Positions 19,384-27,232 of a stretch of 64,000 nt of DNA are shown one piece after another (position 1 is the stretch's first letter; each line of letters begins with the position of its first letter). Below the pieces are notes generated by a model, which saw nothing but the letters and a program-made list of their open reading frames with translations, was not told the DNA's origin and did no database searches. The translations under genes and the position numbers were made by a program. The stretch is from positions 1,761,001 to 1,825,000 of the forward strand of contig NZ_CP116413.1 in the NCBI RefSeq assembly GCF_030064675.1, written 5' to 3'. This DNA is from Crossiella sp. CA-258035 (lineage in GTDB: Bacteria; Actinomycetota; Actinomycetes; Mycobacteriales; Pseudonocardiaceae).

Positions 19384-20615
19384 GCGGGTCCCTCCTCATC
19401 AAAGAGCGACCAGCTCGCCGGCGGCGGCGGTGCTTCTTCCTTTTCCTGGGCAGTGTTGCTGCCAGGGGTGTCATCGGGTTCGGGCACCCACCGGTGCGCG
19501 ACCGGGGAGAGCAGCCAGTCCGGCTCCTCCCAGCGCGCCAGGCCGGTGTTGACCAGCAGTTCGAGCACCTCGTCGACCAGTCCGTCGATGTCCTCGGTGG
19601 CCTGCTTGGACCAGGCGGCCGGGTAGGACTCGACCAGCTCGGCGCAGATCTGCTGCAACCGCTGCCGGGACACCGGGTGCCTGCCGTCGGCGCGCGGCTC
19701 GTGCTCGGCCAGCAGCTCCGGCAGGGACAGCAGCGCGACCCTGGCGACCGTGCCGGAGGAGGGGAAGGCCAGGTCGGTGAGGTACTCCTCGGGATCGGTG
19801 ACCGCGATCCCCTCCAGCCGCGCCTCGGTGACCAGCCCGAAGCAGCGGTCCAGCAGCAGCGACTCGCGGCGCTGGTTCTTCTTCAGCCAGGATGCCTGCT
19901 CCGGCGGCAGGTCGGCGTGCAGCACCACCGGGTTCTCCACCAGCTTGCGGCGCACCGCGTGCTCGGTGGTCTGCTCCATCCCGGCCGGTCCGGCCTCGGC
20001 GGCCTTGGCCACCAGCTCCTCCGGGGTGTCCACGTCGCCGACCGGTCCGGCCAGCAGGTGGCCGAGCACGTCGGTGTCCACGGTGATCAGCGCTTCGCTG
20101 ATGGCGTCGCCGGACCAGGTGGACACCGAGCCCTCGGTCTCGGTGATCACGCCGAGGCTGAGCAGGTGGCGCAGCGCGGCGGTCAGCGCGCGCCGGTCGC
20201 CGAGGTCGTCGACCACCTCGATGCCCGCTTCCACCGCGGCCGCGCGCACCTCGGTGACCAGCCGGGACAGCAGCACCTGGCGGCCGACGCCGGTGAGCGC
20301 GGCCATGGTCAGCGCGACGTAGGCGTAGCCGCGCGGGGACAGGCCGGGCTCGCCCCTGGTGGGGTCGGCGCCGGGGCCCGCCTTGTACAGCCGGGCGTAG
20401 CGGCGCTGCACGACCAGGCGGTAGCCCAGCAGCGAGGCGAACAGGTCGTGCAGGGCGTTGCGGTGCCGGAACACCAGCGGCAGCAGGTCGCCGTCCGGGC
20501 CGTCGGCGCGCAGCAGCGGGCGGCGCAGCAGGGTGCGGGCGCAGCGGGTGACGTTGGCCGCGTCGATGTCGGAGAGCTCGTCCAGGATGCCGATCCCGCT
20601 CGGCTTGCGGCTCAC
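19380..20615 (-). CDS. jetB: Wadjet type II JetB (TIGR02678 / DUF2398)
   Basis: 411 residues, soluble, winged-helix-like. Features of the DUF2398 family are visible: A-R-T-L-L-R-R-P-L-L near 26-35, R-Y-A-R-L-Y-K near 73-79, S-P-R-G-Y-A-Y-V-A-L, and L-L-D-R-C-F-G near 255-261. JetB is thought to act as a kleisin-associated subunit of the SMC-like complex. GTG start, with GTGA overlaps to jetA upstream and jetC downstream, so the three genes form one translationally coupled unit. Confidence 0.85.
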   Translation of the reverse strand: MSRKPSGIGILDELSDIDAANVTRCARTLLRRPLLRADGPDGDLLPLVFRHRNALHDLFASLLGYRLVVQRRYARLYKAGPGADPTRGEPGLSPRGYAYVALTMAALTGVGRQVLLSRLVTEVRAAAVEAGIEVVDDLGDRRALTAALRHLLSLGVITETEGSVSTWSGDAISEALITVDTDVLGHLLAGPVGDVDTPEELVAKAAEAGPAGMEQTTEHAVRRKLVENPVVLHADLPPEQASWLKKNQRRESLLLDRCFGLVTEARLEGIAVTDPEEYLTDLAFPSSGTVARVALLSLPELLAEHEPRADGRHPVSRQRLQQICAELVESYPAAWSKQATEDIDGLVDEVLELLVNTGLARWEEPDWLLSPVAHRWVPEPDDTPGSNTAQEKEEAPPPPASWSLFDEEGPA

Positions 20616-22144
20616 TGCCGCGCCCCCAGCGAGACGGCCGCGTGGTGCAGGGTCAGCACCCCACCCGAGGTGGCGATCCGCGTCACCTGGTCGGGAACGT
20701 GGTCGATGGTCAGCCGCAGCCCGTGCACCGGGTCGGCGGCCGAGCCGGTGTCGGTGTCCCGCTCGCGCTGGGCCATGGCCATGGTCAGCAGCTCGCAGAG
20801 CACCTCGAGGGCCTCCGGGGAGAGGTTGCTGGTGGCCAGCGCGGGCGCGGCGGCGGAGAGCTCGGCCACCGCGGCGGCCCGCTGCCGGTCGGCCTCCCTG
20901 GCCTGGGCGAGCAGGGTCTCCTGGAGCATCGGGTCGTCCTGGATGCGCGAGGCGCGGCCGCGGGCGCCGCGGTCGCCCCGGCTGCGCACGCTGACCGTCA
21001 CCTCCACCACCGGGCCGTCCCGCCAGGGCGTGTGCTCGTCGTCGCCGTCGTGTTCGGGCGCGGGCAGCAGGTGCCGGGCGGAGTAGAGGCCGAAGGCGGC
21101 CGCGTAGAGCTCGTGCGAGCGGTGCGGACCGGCCGCGTCCAGCCAGCCGGCCAGTTGCAGCAGCTCGGCCCGGCGGCTGGGCAGCAGCCCGCCGCCGGCG
21201 GTGGCGCGCTTGACGCTGGCCAGCAGCGAGCCGATGGCGCGGGCGGTCGCCTCGCGCAGCGCGGTGACCTGGCTCGGACGGCCGGGGCGGTCGGCGAACC
21301 AGTCGGTCAGCTCCCGCCAGTCGGTCTCCGAGCGGCCGCGCCCGCGTTCCACCGCGATGCCGAGGCGTTCGGTCGGGCCGAGGATGCGCAGCAGCTCGCC
21401 GCGGGCGTTGGCCAGCCCGGCCAGCGACTCGGCGATGGCCGGGGTGTGCCGCAGCACGTCCTCCACGACCATCTGGATGTACTCGACCAGCAGGTTGCGG
21501 AAGCCGGAGATCTCCTCCGGGTCGAGGTGGAACCGGGTGACCACCTGGCCGAGGTAGGCGTAGAAGTCACGCACGGTGACCGCGAGCTCGGCGTGCTGCA
21601 GGAACAGCGTGGTGACCTGCTCGGCCAGCTCCTCCTTGGCCCGCTTCGCGCTGGCCGAGCCCGGCGCCTGCCGCTCGGCGACCATGGCCTGGGACAACGT
21701 GCCGCCCAGCTTGGCCAGGCCGCGCTCGATCGCGGGCAGCAGCTCGCGGGAGACCTCGCGCGCGCCCTCGGGCACCCGGAGCAGCTCGTCCACGTCCCGC
21801 TGCACCCGCACCGCGAGCTTGTTGATCTGGTACCGGAACGCGCCGCGGACGAACTCGGCGATGCTGGCCGCGATGGTCTCCCGCCGCCCCTGCACCAGGT
21901 TTCCCCAGTCCTTGAGCCGTTTCAGCCGGTCGGCCACGGTGTCCGGGTCGGACTCGCCGATGTCCAGGCGGCCCTCGCGCTCCAGCGGCTTCAACGCGGC
22001 GGCGACCTCGTTCGGGGACAGGTCGGGCAGCAGCGTCGCGGTGAACAGCCGCATGATCGCCACGTAGGTCCTGGTGTGCTCAGCGTTGAGGTAGGAGTAG
22101 AGCCGGAGCCGGCCCTCACCGCCCGCTGGGTCGCTTTGAGTCAC
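20612..22144 (-). CDS. jetA: Wadjet type II JetA (TIGR02677 / DUF2397)
   Basis: About 510 residues. The N-terminal R-L-Y-S-Y-L-N-A-E-H-T-R-T-Y-V-A-I-M-R is a hallmark of DUF2397; the rest is helical with winged-helix-like and kleisin-like character. Role inferred from the family: structural subunit bridging the JetC heads. Two starts compete: ATG 22156 without a ribosome site, and GTG 22144, which lies 8 bases after TAATGT (minus strand, 22153-22158) and would be leaderless. I prefer GTG 22144. It is divergent from cobD. Confidence 0.85.
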   Translation of the reverse strand: MTQSDPAGGEGRLRLYSYLNAEHTRTYVAIMRLFTATLLPDLSPNEVAAALKPLEREGRLDIGESDPDTVADRLKRLKDWGNLVQGRRETIAASIAEFVRGAFRYQINKLAVRVQRDVDELLRVPEGAREVSRELLPAIERGLAKLGGTLSQAMVAERQAPGSASAKRAKEELAEQVTTLFLQHAELAVTVRDFYAYLGQVVTRFHLDPEEISGFRNLLVEYIQMVVEDVLRHTPAIAESLAGLANARGELLRILGPTERLGIAVERGRGRSETDWRELTDWFADRPGRPSQVTALREATARAIGSLLASVKRATAGGGLLPSRRAELLQLAGWLDAAGPHRSHELYAAAFGLYSARHLLPAPEHDGDDEHTPWRDGPVVEVTVSVRSRGDRGARGRASRIQDDPMLQETLLAQAREADRQRAAAVAELSAAAPALATSNLSPEALEVLCELLTMAMAQRERDTDTGSAADPVHGLRLTIDHVPDQVTRIATSGGVLTLHHAAVSLGARQ

Positions 22145-22248
22145 GGACGGCCACATTAGAGGCTGGGGGCTGGCCGGGCAGAATCCTGGGTCGCCGGGGG
22201 CGCTAACGTCACCCGTCAGACTTCACGTGAGGCAAGGGGGGGCAGGGG

Positions 22249-23214
22249 ATGAGTGGCGCGGCTCGGGCGATCGGCCTGCTACTGGGCGCGGCCGCCGACG
22301 TGGTGGTCGGGGACCCGCGGCGCGGGCATCCGGTGGCCGCCTTCGGCACGGTGGCCGCGGGTCTGGAGAAGCTGCTCTACCGGGACCACCGGGCGCCGGG
22401 GGTGGCGCACGTGCTGGTGCTGACCGGGGGCGCGGTGCTGCTCGGCGTGGCCGCGGAGAAGCTGGGCAGGCGGTCCCCGGTGACCCAGGCGGCGACCACC
22501 GCGGTGGCCACCTGGGCGGTGCTGGGCGGCTGCTCGCTGGCCAACGAGGGCACGCTGATGGGCCGCGCGCTGGACGGCGGGCACCTGGCCGAGGCCAGGG
22601 AGCGGCTGCCGAACCTGTGCGGCCGCGACCCGGAGGCGCTGGACGCGCTGGGCCTGGCCAGGGCCACCGTGGAGTCGGTCGCGGAGAACACCTCGGACGC
22701 GCAGGTCGCCCCGCTGTTCTGGGGCGCGGTGGCCGGGGTGCCCGGCCTGCTGGCCTACCGGGCGGTCAACACCCTGGACGCGATGGTCGGGCACCGCTCG
22801 CCGCGCTACCGCAACTTCGGCTGGGCCGCGGCCCGGCTGGACGACGTGGTCAACCTGGTCCCGTCCCGGCTGGCCGCGATGCTGACCGCGGCGGGCGCGC
22901 CGGTGGTGGGCGGTTCGGCCAAGCACGCCTGGCGGACCTGGCGGCTGGACGCCTCGGCGCACCCGAGCCCGAACGCCGGTCAGGTGGAGGCGGCCTTCGC
23001 CGGCGCGCTGGAGATCCGGCTGGGCGGGCGCACGGTGTACCGGCACGGCGCGGAGGAGCGGCCGGTGCTCGGCGACGGGCGCAACCCGGACGCCGGGCAC
23101 GTCACCAGGGCGGTGGAGCTGTCCAGGGTGGTCGGCGGGCTGTCCGCGGTGGCCTCAGCGGCGGCCGCCGTAGCGATCGGCGGTCTGCGCCGCGGGCGTC
23201 GGCGCCGGGGTTGA
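22249..23214 (+). CDS. cobD: Adenosylcobinamide-phosphate synthase
   Basis: 321 residues, membrane protein of the CobD/CbiB family, which joins aminopropanol(-phosphate) to adenosylcobyric acid in late cobalamin synthesis. Conserved stretches: G-D-P-x-R-x-H-P at 24-31, E-N-T-S-D near 145-149, Y-R-A-V-N-T-L-D-A-M-V-G-H, and P-S-P-N-A-G near the C-terminal third. A G-rich ribosome site precedes the ATG. Its last 60 bases overlap the convergent SURF1 gene. cobC-like at 26180 is in the same pathway. Confidence 0.93.
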   Translation: MSGAARAIGLLLGAAADVVVGDPRRGHPVAAFGTVAAGLEKLLYRDHRAPGVAHVLVLTGGAVLLGVAAEKLGRRSPVTQAATTAVATWAVLGGCSLANEGTLMGRALDGGHLAEARERLPNLCGRDPEALDALGLARATVESVAENTSDAQVAPLFWGAVAGVPGLLAYRAVNTLDAMVGHRSPRYRNFGWAAARLDDVVNLVPSRLAAMLTAAGAPVVGGSAKHAWRTWRLDASAHPSPNAGQVEAAFAGALEIRLGGRTVYRHGAEERPVLGDGRNPDAGHVTRAVELSRVVGGLSAVASAAAAVAIGGLRRGRRRRG

Positions 23215-23970
23215 CGGCTCGTCCCCGTCCTCGTCGTCCTCGTCCTCTTCGGGGTGCGCCTCGCGCCAGAGCAGGAAGATCAGCCCGACCGGGGCCATGA
23301 TGCCGAAGGCGATCCACTGCAGGGCGTAGGAGAAGTACGGCCCGGACACCAGCTCCGGCAGCGGCAGCAGGCCGAGCACGCCGGGCTGCCCGGCGTTGAG
23401 CTGCACGTAGCCCGGCCGCAGGTCCAGGCCGGTGGCCTTGCCCAGCACGGTGGGGTCGATGGTGTAGATCTGCCGCTTGCCGTCCTGGTCCAGCACCTCC
23501 TGCCGGCTGGAGTCGATCTCGCTGGCCCGCACCCGGCCGACCACGGTGACCTCGCCACCCGGCGCGGGGTCGTAGGCCACCGGCTTGGTGCCCTGCTCGA
23601 CCTTGATGTAGCCCCGGTTGACCACCACGGTCTGTCCCGAGTTCAGGCGCAGCGGGGTGAGCACCTCGAAGGCGGCCTTGCCCTCGGCCTTGCGCAGCCG
23701 GACCAGCGTCTCGGCCTCCGGCAGGTACCGCCCGGTGAGCTTGACCTGCTGCCACTGCCTGTCCGCCGGGTTGGCGCCGGGCGGCAGCGCGGTCTCGTAG
23801 TCGGCGGCCTGGGAGTCCAGCGAGCCGGTGATCGCGGCGTTCTGCGCCTCCCGGCGCTGGTCCTGCCGGAACTGCCAGGGCGCCAGGATCCACAGGCAGG
23901 CCGCGGAGAACAGCAGCACGAACCCGATCAGGGCCAGCCAGCCCGGTCGCAGCAGGAACTTCCAACGCAC
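23155..23970 (-). CDS. SURF1-family protein (cytochrome c oxidase assembly)
   Basis: 271 residues. N-terminal membrane helix (about 10-30), SURF1 motifs (W-Q-x-V-x-L-T-G-R-Y; V-V-V-N-R-G-Y-I), and a second helix near 220-238 (Y-A-L-Q-W-I-A-F-G), then an acidic tail. SURF1 helps insert heme into the oxidase in the membrane. The GTG start lies 6 bases after TACCGT (23977-23982, minus strand), a leaderless arrangement. The 3' 60 bases are antisense to cobD. Confidence 0.88.
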   Translation of the reverse strand: MRWKFLLRPGWLALIGFVLLFSAACLWILAPWQFRQDQRREAQNAAITGSLDSQAADYETALPPGANPADRQWQQVKLTGRYLPEAETLVRLRKAEGKAAFEVLTPLRLNSGQTVVVNRGYIKVEQGTKPVAYDPAPGGEVTVVGRVRASEIDSSRQEVLDQDGKRQIYTIDPTVLGKATGLDLRPGYVQLNAGQPGVLGLLPLPELVSGPYFSYALQWIAFGIMAPVGLIFLLWREAHPEEDEDDEDGDEPSTPAPTPAAQTADRYGGRR

Positions 23971-23976
23971 CCCACC

Positions 23977-23982
23977 ACGGTA
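23977..23982 (-). promoter_or_regulatory. Leaderless -10 of the SURF1 gene
   Basis: TACCGT (minus strand) ends 6 bases before the GTG start at 23970 and fits TANNNT. Confidence 0.45.
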
Positions 23983-23992
23983 GGCGGCGCGG

Positions 23993-24844
23993 TCACCCGG
24001 TCGCTGGCCGCCCCCTGCCGGCCAGCGCTGCCTTGGCCGCCTCGACCGCGCGTGCCGGGTAGTCGCCGCCGAAGAGCACCACGTGCACCAGCAGTGGGAA
24101 CAGCTGGTGCAGCGGCACCCGCGCCCGCCAGCCCTCGGCCAGCGGCGCGACCTCCTGGTAGGCGCCCAGGATCCGGTCCAGGTGCGGGCAGCCGAACAGC
24201 CGGAGCATGGCCAGGTCGCTCTCCCGGTGCCCGCCGTGCGCGGCCGGGTCGATCAGGTGCACCCCGTCGGAGCCCCAGAGCACGTTGCCGGACCACAGGT
24301 CGCCGTGCAGCCGGGCCGGTGGCTCCGGCGGCCCAGCGAGCTCGGCGATCCGGTCGCAGACCTCCCGCACCGGCCGGGGGTCGGGCAGGTTCGCGGCGCG
24401 CAGGTAGGGCTCGATGCGGTAGCTGGCGAAGAACTCCGGCCAGTCCGGCGTCGGCTCGTTGCGCATCGGCGCGGCCCCGATCCAAGCCTCGGTGGGACCA
24501 CCCGGCGGCGGGCAGCCGAACGCGCTCGCGCCGCTGGCGTGCAGCGCGGCCAGCTGCCGCCCGAACCGCTCGGCCGCCTCGGCCGTCGGCTCGCCGGGCG
24601 GCACCCAGTCCAGCACCAGCCAGCGCTCGTCGTGGCCGTGCACCGCCGGGATCGGCACCGCGTTCGCGGCCGCCAGCCAGCTCAGCCCGGCCGCCTCGGC
24701 CACGCTGCTGCCCTCGGCCGCGGACTTGGCGATGACCTCCCGGCCGTCGGCCAGGGTGGCCCGGAACACCTCGGCCGCACTGCCGCCCGCCGGGCGCACG
24801 TGCACGGGTTCGCTGCCGGTGAGCCTGCCGATCGGCGCGGTCAC
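23993..24844 (-). CDS. Fructosamine kinase family protein
   Basis: 283 residues, aminoglycoside phosphotransferase-like fold. ATP-site lysine in V-I-A-K-S near 40; catalytic loop H-G-D-L-W-S-G-N near 181-188; D-P-A-A-H-G-G-H-R-E-S-D-L near 199-211, the FN3K signature. Such kinases phosphorylate sugar adducts (fructosamine or ribulosamine) on proteins, starting deglycation. The GTG start overlaps the ptpA stop (GTGA), so it is translated together with the phosphatase. Confidence 0.88.
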   Translation of the reverse strand: MTAPIGRLTGSEPVHVRPAGGSAAEVFRATLADGREVIAKSAAEGSSVAEAAGLSWLAAANAVPIPAVHGHDERWLVLDWVPPGEPTAEAAERFGRQLAALHASGASAFGCPPPGGPTEAWIGAAPMRNEPTPDWPEFFASYRIEPYLRAANLPDPRPVREVCDRIAELAGPPEPPARLHGDLWSGNVLWGSDGVHLIDPAAHGGHRESDLAMLRLFGCPHLDRILGAYQEVAPLAEGWRARVPLHQLFPLLVHVVLFGGDYPARAVEAAKAALAGRGRPATG

Positions 24845-25293
24845 AGCTTCTGCCGCACCCAGTCCAGCAGGCCCGGCGTGGCCGCCTCCACCATCGCCAG
24901 CACCTCCTCGAAGTCCGCGTCCTCGCCGTAGTACGGGTCGGGCACGTCCAGGTCGCCGCCGGCGTCCGGGTCGAAGGAGCGCAGCAGCCGGACCTCGCCG
25001 GTGACCAGGCGGCGCAGCTCGCGCAGGTGCCCGGAGTCCAGCGCCAGGAACAGGTCCGCCGCCGAATGCGCGGGGCCGACCTGCGCGGCGGTGTGCTCGG
25101 TCGGGTAGCCGTGCCGGGCCAGCACCGCGCGCGCCCGGTGGTCGGCCTGCTCGCCGACGTGCCAGGACCCGGTGCCCGCACTGGTCACGGTCACCCGCCC
25201 GTCGAGTCCGGCGCGGCGCAGGTGCTCGCGGACGACGATGGCGGCGATGGGGGACCGGCAGATGTTGCCGGTGCAGACGAAGCTGAGGTGCAC
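24841..25293 (-). CDS. ptpA: Low-molecular-weight protein-tyrosine phosphatase
   Basis: 150 residues. Catalytic loop C7-T-G-N-I-C-R13-S and general acid D119 in D-P-Y-Y-G, both intact. Family role: phosphatase for phosphotyrosine, and for some bacterial members phosphorylated sugar-amine adducts. The GTG at 25293 lies 6 bases after CAGACT (minus, 25300-25305), a leaderless pattern; the longer frame to 25731 is a shadow of the PIG-L gene. Position next to SURF1 matches mycobacterial ptpA. Confidence 0.92.
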   Translation of the reverse strand: MHLSFVCTGNICRSPIAAIVVREHLRRAGLDGRVTVTSAGTGSWHVGEQADHRARAVLARHGYPTEHTAAQVGPAHSAADLFLALDSGHLRELRRLVTGEVRLLRSFDPDAGGDLDVPDPYYGEDADFEEVLAMVEAATPGLLDWVRQKL

Positions 25294-25307
25294 CAGGCCA
25301 GTCTGCG

Positions 25308-26141
25308 CTACTTCGGCAGGTCGACGTACTCGTTGGGGTCGGCCGCGGCGGGATCGATCATCAACCGCACGCTGTGGTAGCCCAGCGCGTACCGGCCGCG
25401 GGCGGGGTCCCAGCGCGAGTACTCGGCCAGCGCCTGGCGCTTGCGGGCCAGCTGGCCCGGGGTGAGCGGCTGCACGTAGTCCGCGGTGCGCTCCTGCGGC
25501 GGGAAGGTGTAGCCGTAGACCCAGTAGAAGCGGAAGTCGCTGATCCGCCCGCGCAGGCTCTCCGCGGCGTCCCGGCAGGCCGCGTGCGTCTTGTTCGGCT
25601 GGGTCGGGTCGCCGCCGTGGATGTAGTCCCGCCAGCCGCTGACCAGCTTGTGCGAGGCGCCGGGGTAGCGGGACTCGAAGTCCAGGATGGTCCTGCGGAC
25701 GTAGTCGACGAAGGCCGGGTAGTCGGTCCACGCGCCGTCCGGCTGCCGCATGTTGATCACCTTGTCCACGCCGAGCCGCTTGGCCGCCGCGGTGAACTCG
25801 GCGGTGCGCGCGGCCACCACGTCGTCCAGGCTGAGCTGGATCCGGTGGCCGGGATCGCCGGAAGGACAGGCGGAACCGAGGTTGCAGCCGCCGTTGATGA
25901 TGTCGATCAGCCCGCCGTTCTCGCCCCTGGTGAGCAGCACCAGGTACACCGGCCGCCCGGCCTCCTTGTGCGCCCGGATCGACCCGGCCATCGCGATCGA
26001 CTCGTCGTCCTGGTGCGGGGCGTAGAAGATCGCGGGCCTGGCCGACGCGGCGGCGGTGCCCGCGCCGACGGCGAGTCCGCCGAGGGTGGCCGCGGAGACG
26101 CCGAGCAGGCGGCGGCGGGAAAGTCCGTCGAGGTCGGTCAT
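25308..26141 (-). CDS. Secreted PIG-L family deacetylase
   Basis: 277 residues. Twin-arginine-type signal (S-R-R-R-L-L-G-V-S near 8-16) followed by an Ala/Gly-rich hydrophobic stretch. The zinc-site motif is P-H-Q-D-D-E at 42-47, with a later H-x-x-H-A-like segment (N-K-T-H-A-A-C). PIG-L enzymes remove N-acetyl groups from GlcNAc-type substrates, as in mycothiol synthesis, but this exported one probably acts on an extracellular glycan. Its start lies 6 bases after TAGCGT (26148-26153). Confidence 0.88.
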   Translation of the reverse strand: MTDLDGLSRRRLLGVSAATLGGLAVGAGTAAASARPAIFYAPHQDDESIAMAGSIRAHKEAGRPVYLVLLTRGENGGLIDIINGGCNLGSACPSGDPGHRIQLSLDDVVAARTAEFTAAAKRLGVDKVINMRQPDGAWTDYPAFVDYVRRTILDFESRYPGASHKLVSGWRDYIHGGDPTQPNKTHAACRDAAESLRGRISDFRFYWVYGYTFPPQERTADYVQPLTPGQLARKRQALAEYSRWDPARGRYALGYHSVRLMIDPAAADPNEYVDLPK

Positions 26142-26147
26142 GGAGTC

Positions 26148-26173
26148 ACGCTATAGATCCGATGACTTAGCCT
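26148..26173. promoter_or_regulatory. Two divergent leaderless -10 elements within 38 bp
   Basis: TAGCGT on the minus strand (26148-26153) is 6 bases from the PIG-L ATG; TAGCCT on the plus strand (26168-26173) is 6 bases from the cobC GTG. The two promoters must overlap upstream regions. Confidence 0.5.
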
Positions 26174-26179
26174 GCCACT

Positions 26180-27232
26180 GTGACTAGCCACAGCGCCGAG
26201 CGCGCCCTCCTCCGCCACCACGGCGATGTCGAGGCCGCGCCCGGCCTGGCCGACTTCGCGGTCAACGTGCGCCTGCCCAGCCCGCCCGCCTGGCTGCGCG
26301 AGCGGCTGGCGGCGGCGCTGGACGGCCTCGGCCGCTACCCGGGGGCCGAGGAGGACCTGGCCGCGCGGGCCGCGGCGGCCCGGCGGCACGGCCGCTCGCC
26401 CGAGGAGGTGCTGGTCCTCAACGGGGCGGCCGAGGGGTTCGCGCTGCTGCCCAGGCTGGCGCCGCGGCTGGCCGCGGTGGTGCACCCGTCCTTCACCGAG
26501 CCGGACGTGGCGCTGCTGGACGCCGGGGTGCCGCTGACCAGGGTGCAGCTGCGCGCCGAGGACGGCTACGCGCTGCGGCCGGAGCTGGTGCCGGAGGAGG
26601 CCGACCTGGTGGTGGTGGGCAACCCGACCAACCCCACCTCGGTGCTGCACCCGGCCGAGACGCTGCGCGCGCTGGCCCGGCCGGGGCGGGTGCTGGTGGT
26701 GGACGAGGCGTTCGCGGACGCGGTGCCCGGCGAACCGGAGTCCGTGGCGGGCGAAGACATCCGAGGTCTGCTCGTGCTGCGCAGCCTGACCAAGACCTGG
26801 GGACTGGCCGGGCTGCGCGCCGGGTACGCCCTCGGCGCGCCGGAGCTGCTCGGGCGGCTGGCCGCGCTTCGTCCACAGTGGCCGGTGAGTAGCCTGGTGC
26901 TGACCGCGGTGGCGGCCTGCTGCGCCCCGGAAGCCGTGCGGGAGGCGGAGATCGCCGCGCACGAGGGGGTCGCGCACCGGGTGGCGCTGGCGGCGGCGCT
27001 GGCCGAGCTGCCCGGCATCCAGGTGTGCGGGCCGGCGGCGGGGCCGTTCCTGCTGCTGCGGGTGCGGGACGGGGAACGGGTGCGGATCCGGTTGCGGGAG
27101 CGGGGCGTCGCGGTGCGGCGGGCCGACACCTTCCCCGGCCTGGACGCCGACCACCTGCGGGTCGCGGTCCGGCCGCCGGAGCAGGCGGCCGTGCTGCTCA
27201 AGGCACTGGAGGAAGAAGTGGTGTGCGGATGA
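26180..27232 (+). CDS. cobC: Rv2231c-family aminotransferase, CobC-like (threonine-phosphate decarboxylase type)
   Basis: 350 residues, fold type I PLP enzyme: N-P-T-N-P-T near 148-153, D-E-A-F-A-D near 175-180, and PLP lysine K205 in S-L-T-K-T-W-G-L-A-G-L-R-A-G-Y. CobC-type enzymes supply aminopropanol phosphate for the cobalamin side chain, which fits cobD at 22249; histidinol-phosphate aminotransferase-like activity is an alternative. Its stop overlaps the NIF3 start (ATGA), starting a four-gene chain. Confidence 0.85.
   Translation: MTSHSAERALLRHHGDVEAAPGLADFAVNVRLPSPPAWLRERLAAALDGLGRYPGAEEDLAARAAAARRHGRSPEEVLVLNGAAEGFALLPRLAPRLAAVVHPSFTEPDVALLDAGVPLTRVQLRAEDGYALRPELVPEEADLVVVGNPTNPTSVLHPAETLRALARPGRVLVVDEAFADAVPGEPESVAGEDIRGLLVLRSLTKTWGLAGLRAGYALGAPELLGRLAALRPQWPVSSLVLTAVAACCAPEAVREAEIAAHEGVAHRVALAAALAELPGIQVCGPAAGPFLLLRVRDGERVRIRLRERGVAVRRADTFPGLDADHLRVAVRPPEQAAVLLKALEEEVVCG

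Noticed and set aside
16873..19626. A 917-codon plus-strand frame opposite jetC
   Set aside because: It is a high-GC shadow of jetC with Gly/Val/Gln/Leu-rich low-complexity translation and no ribosome site.
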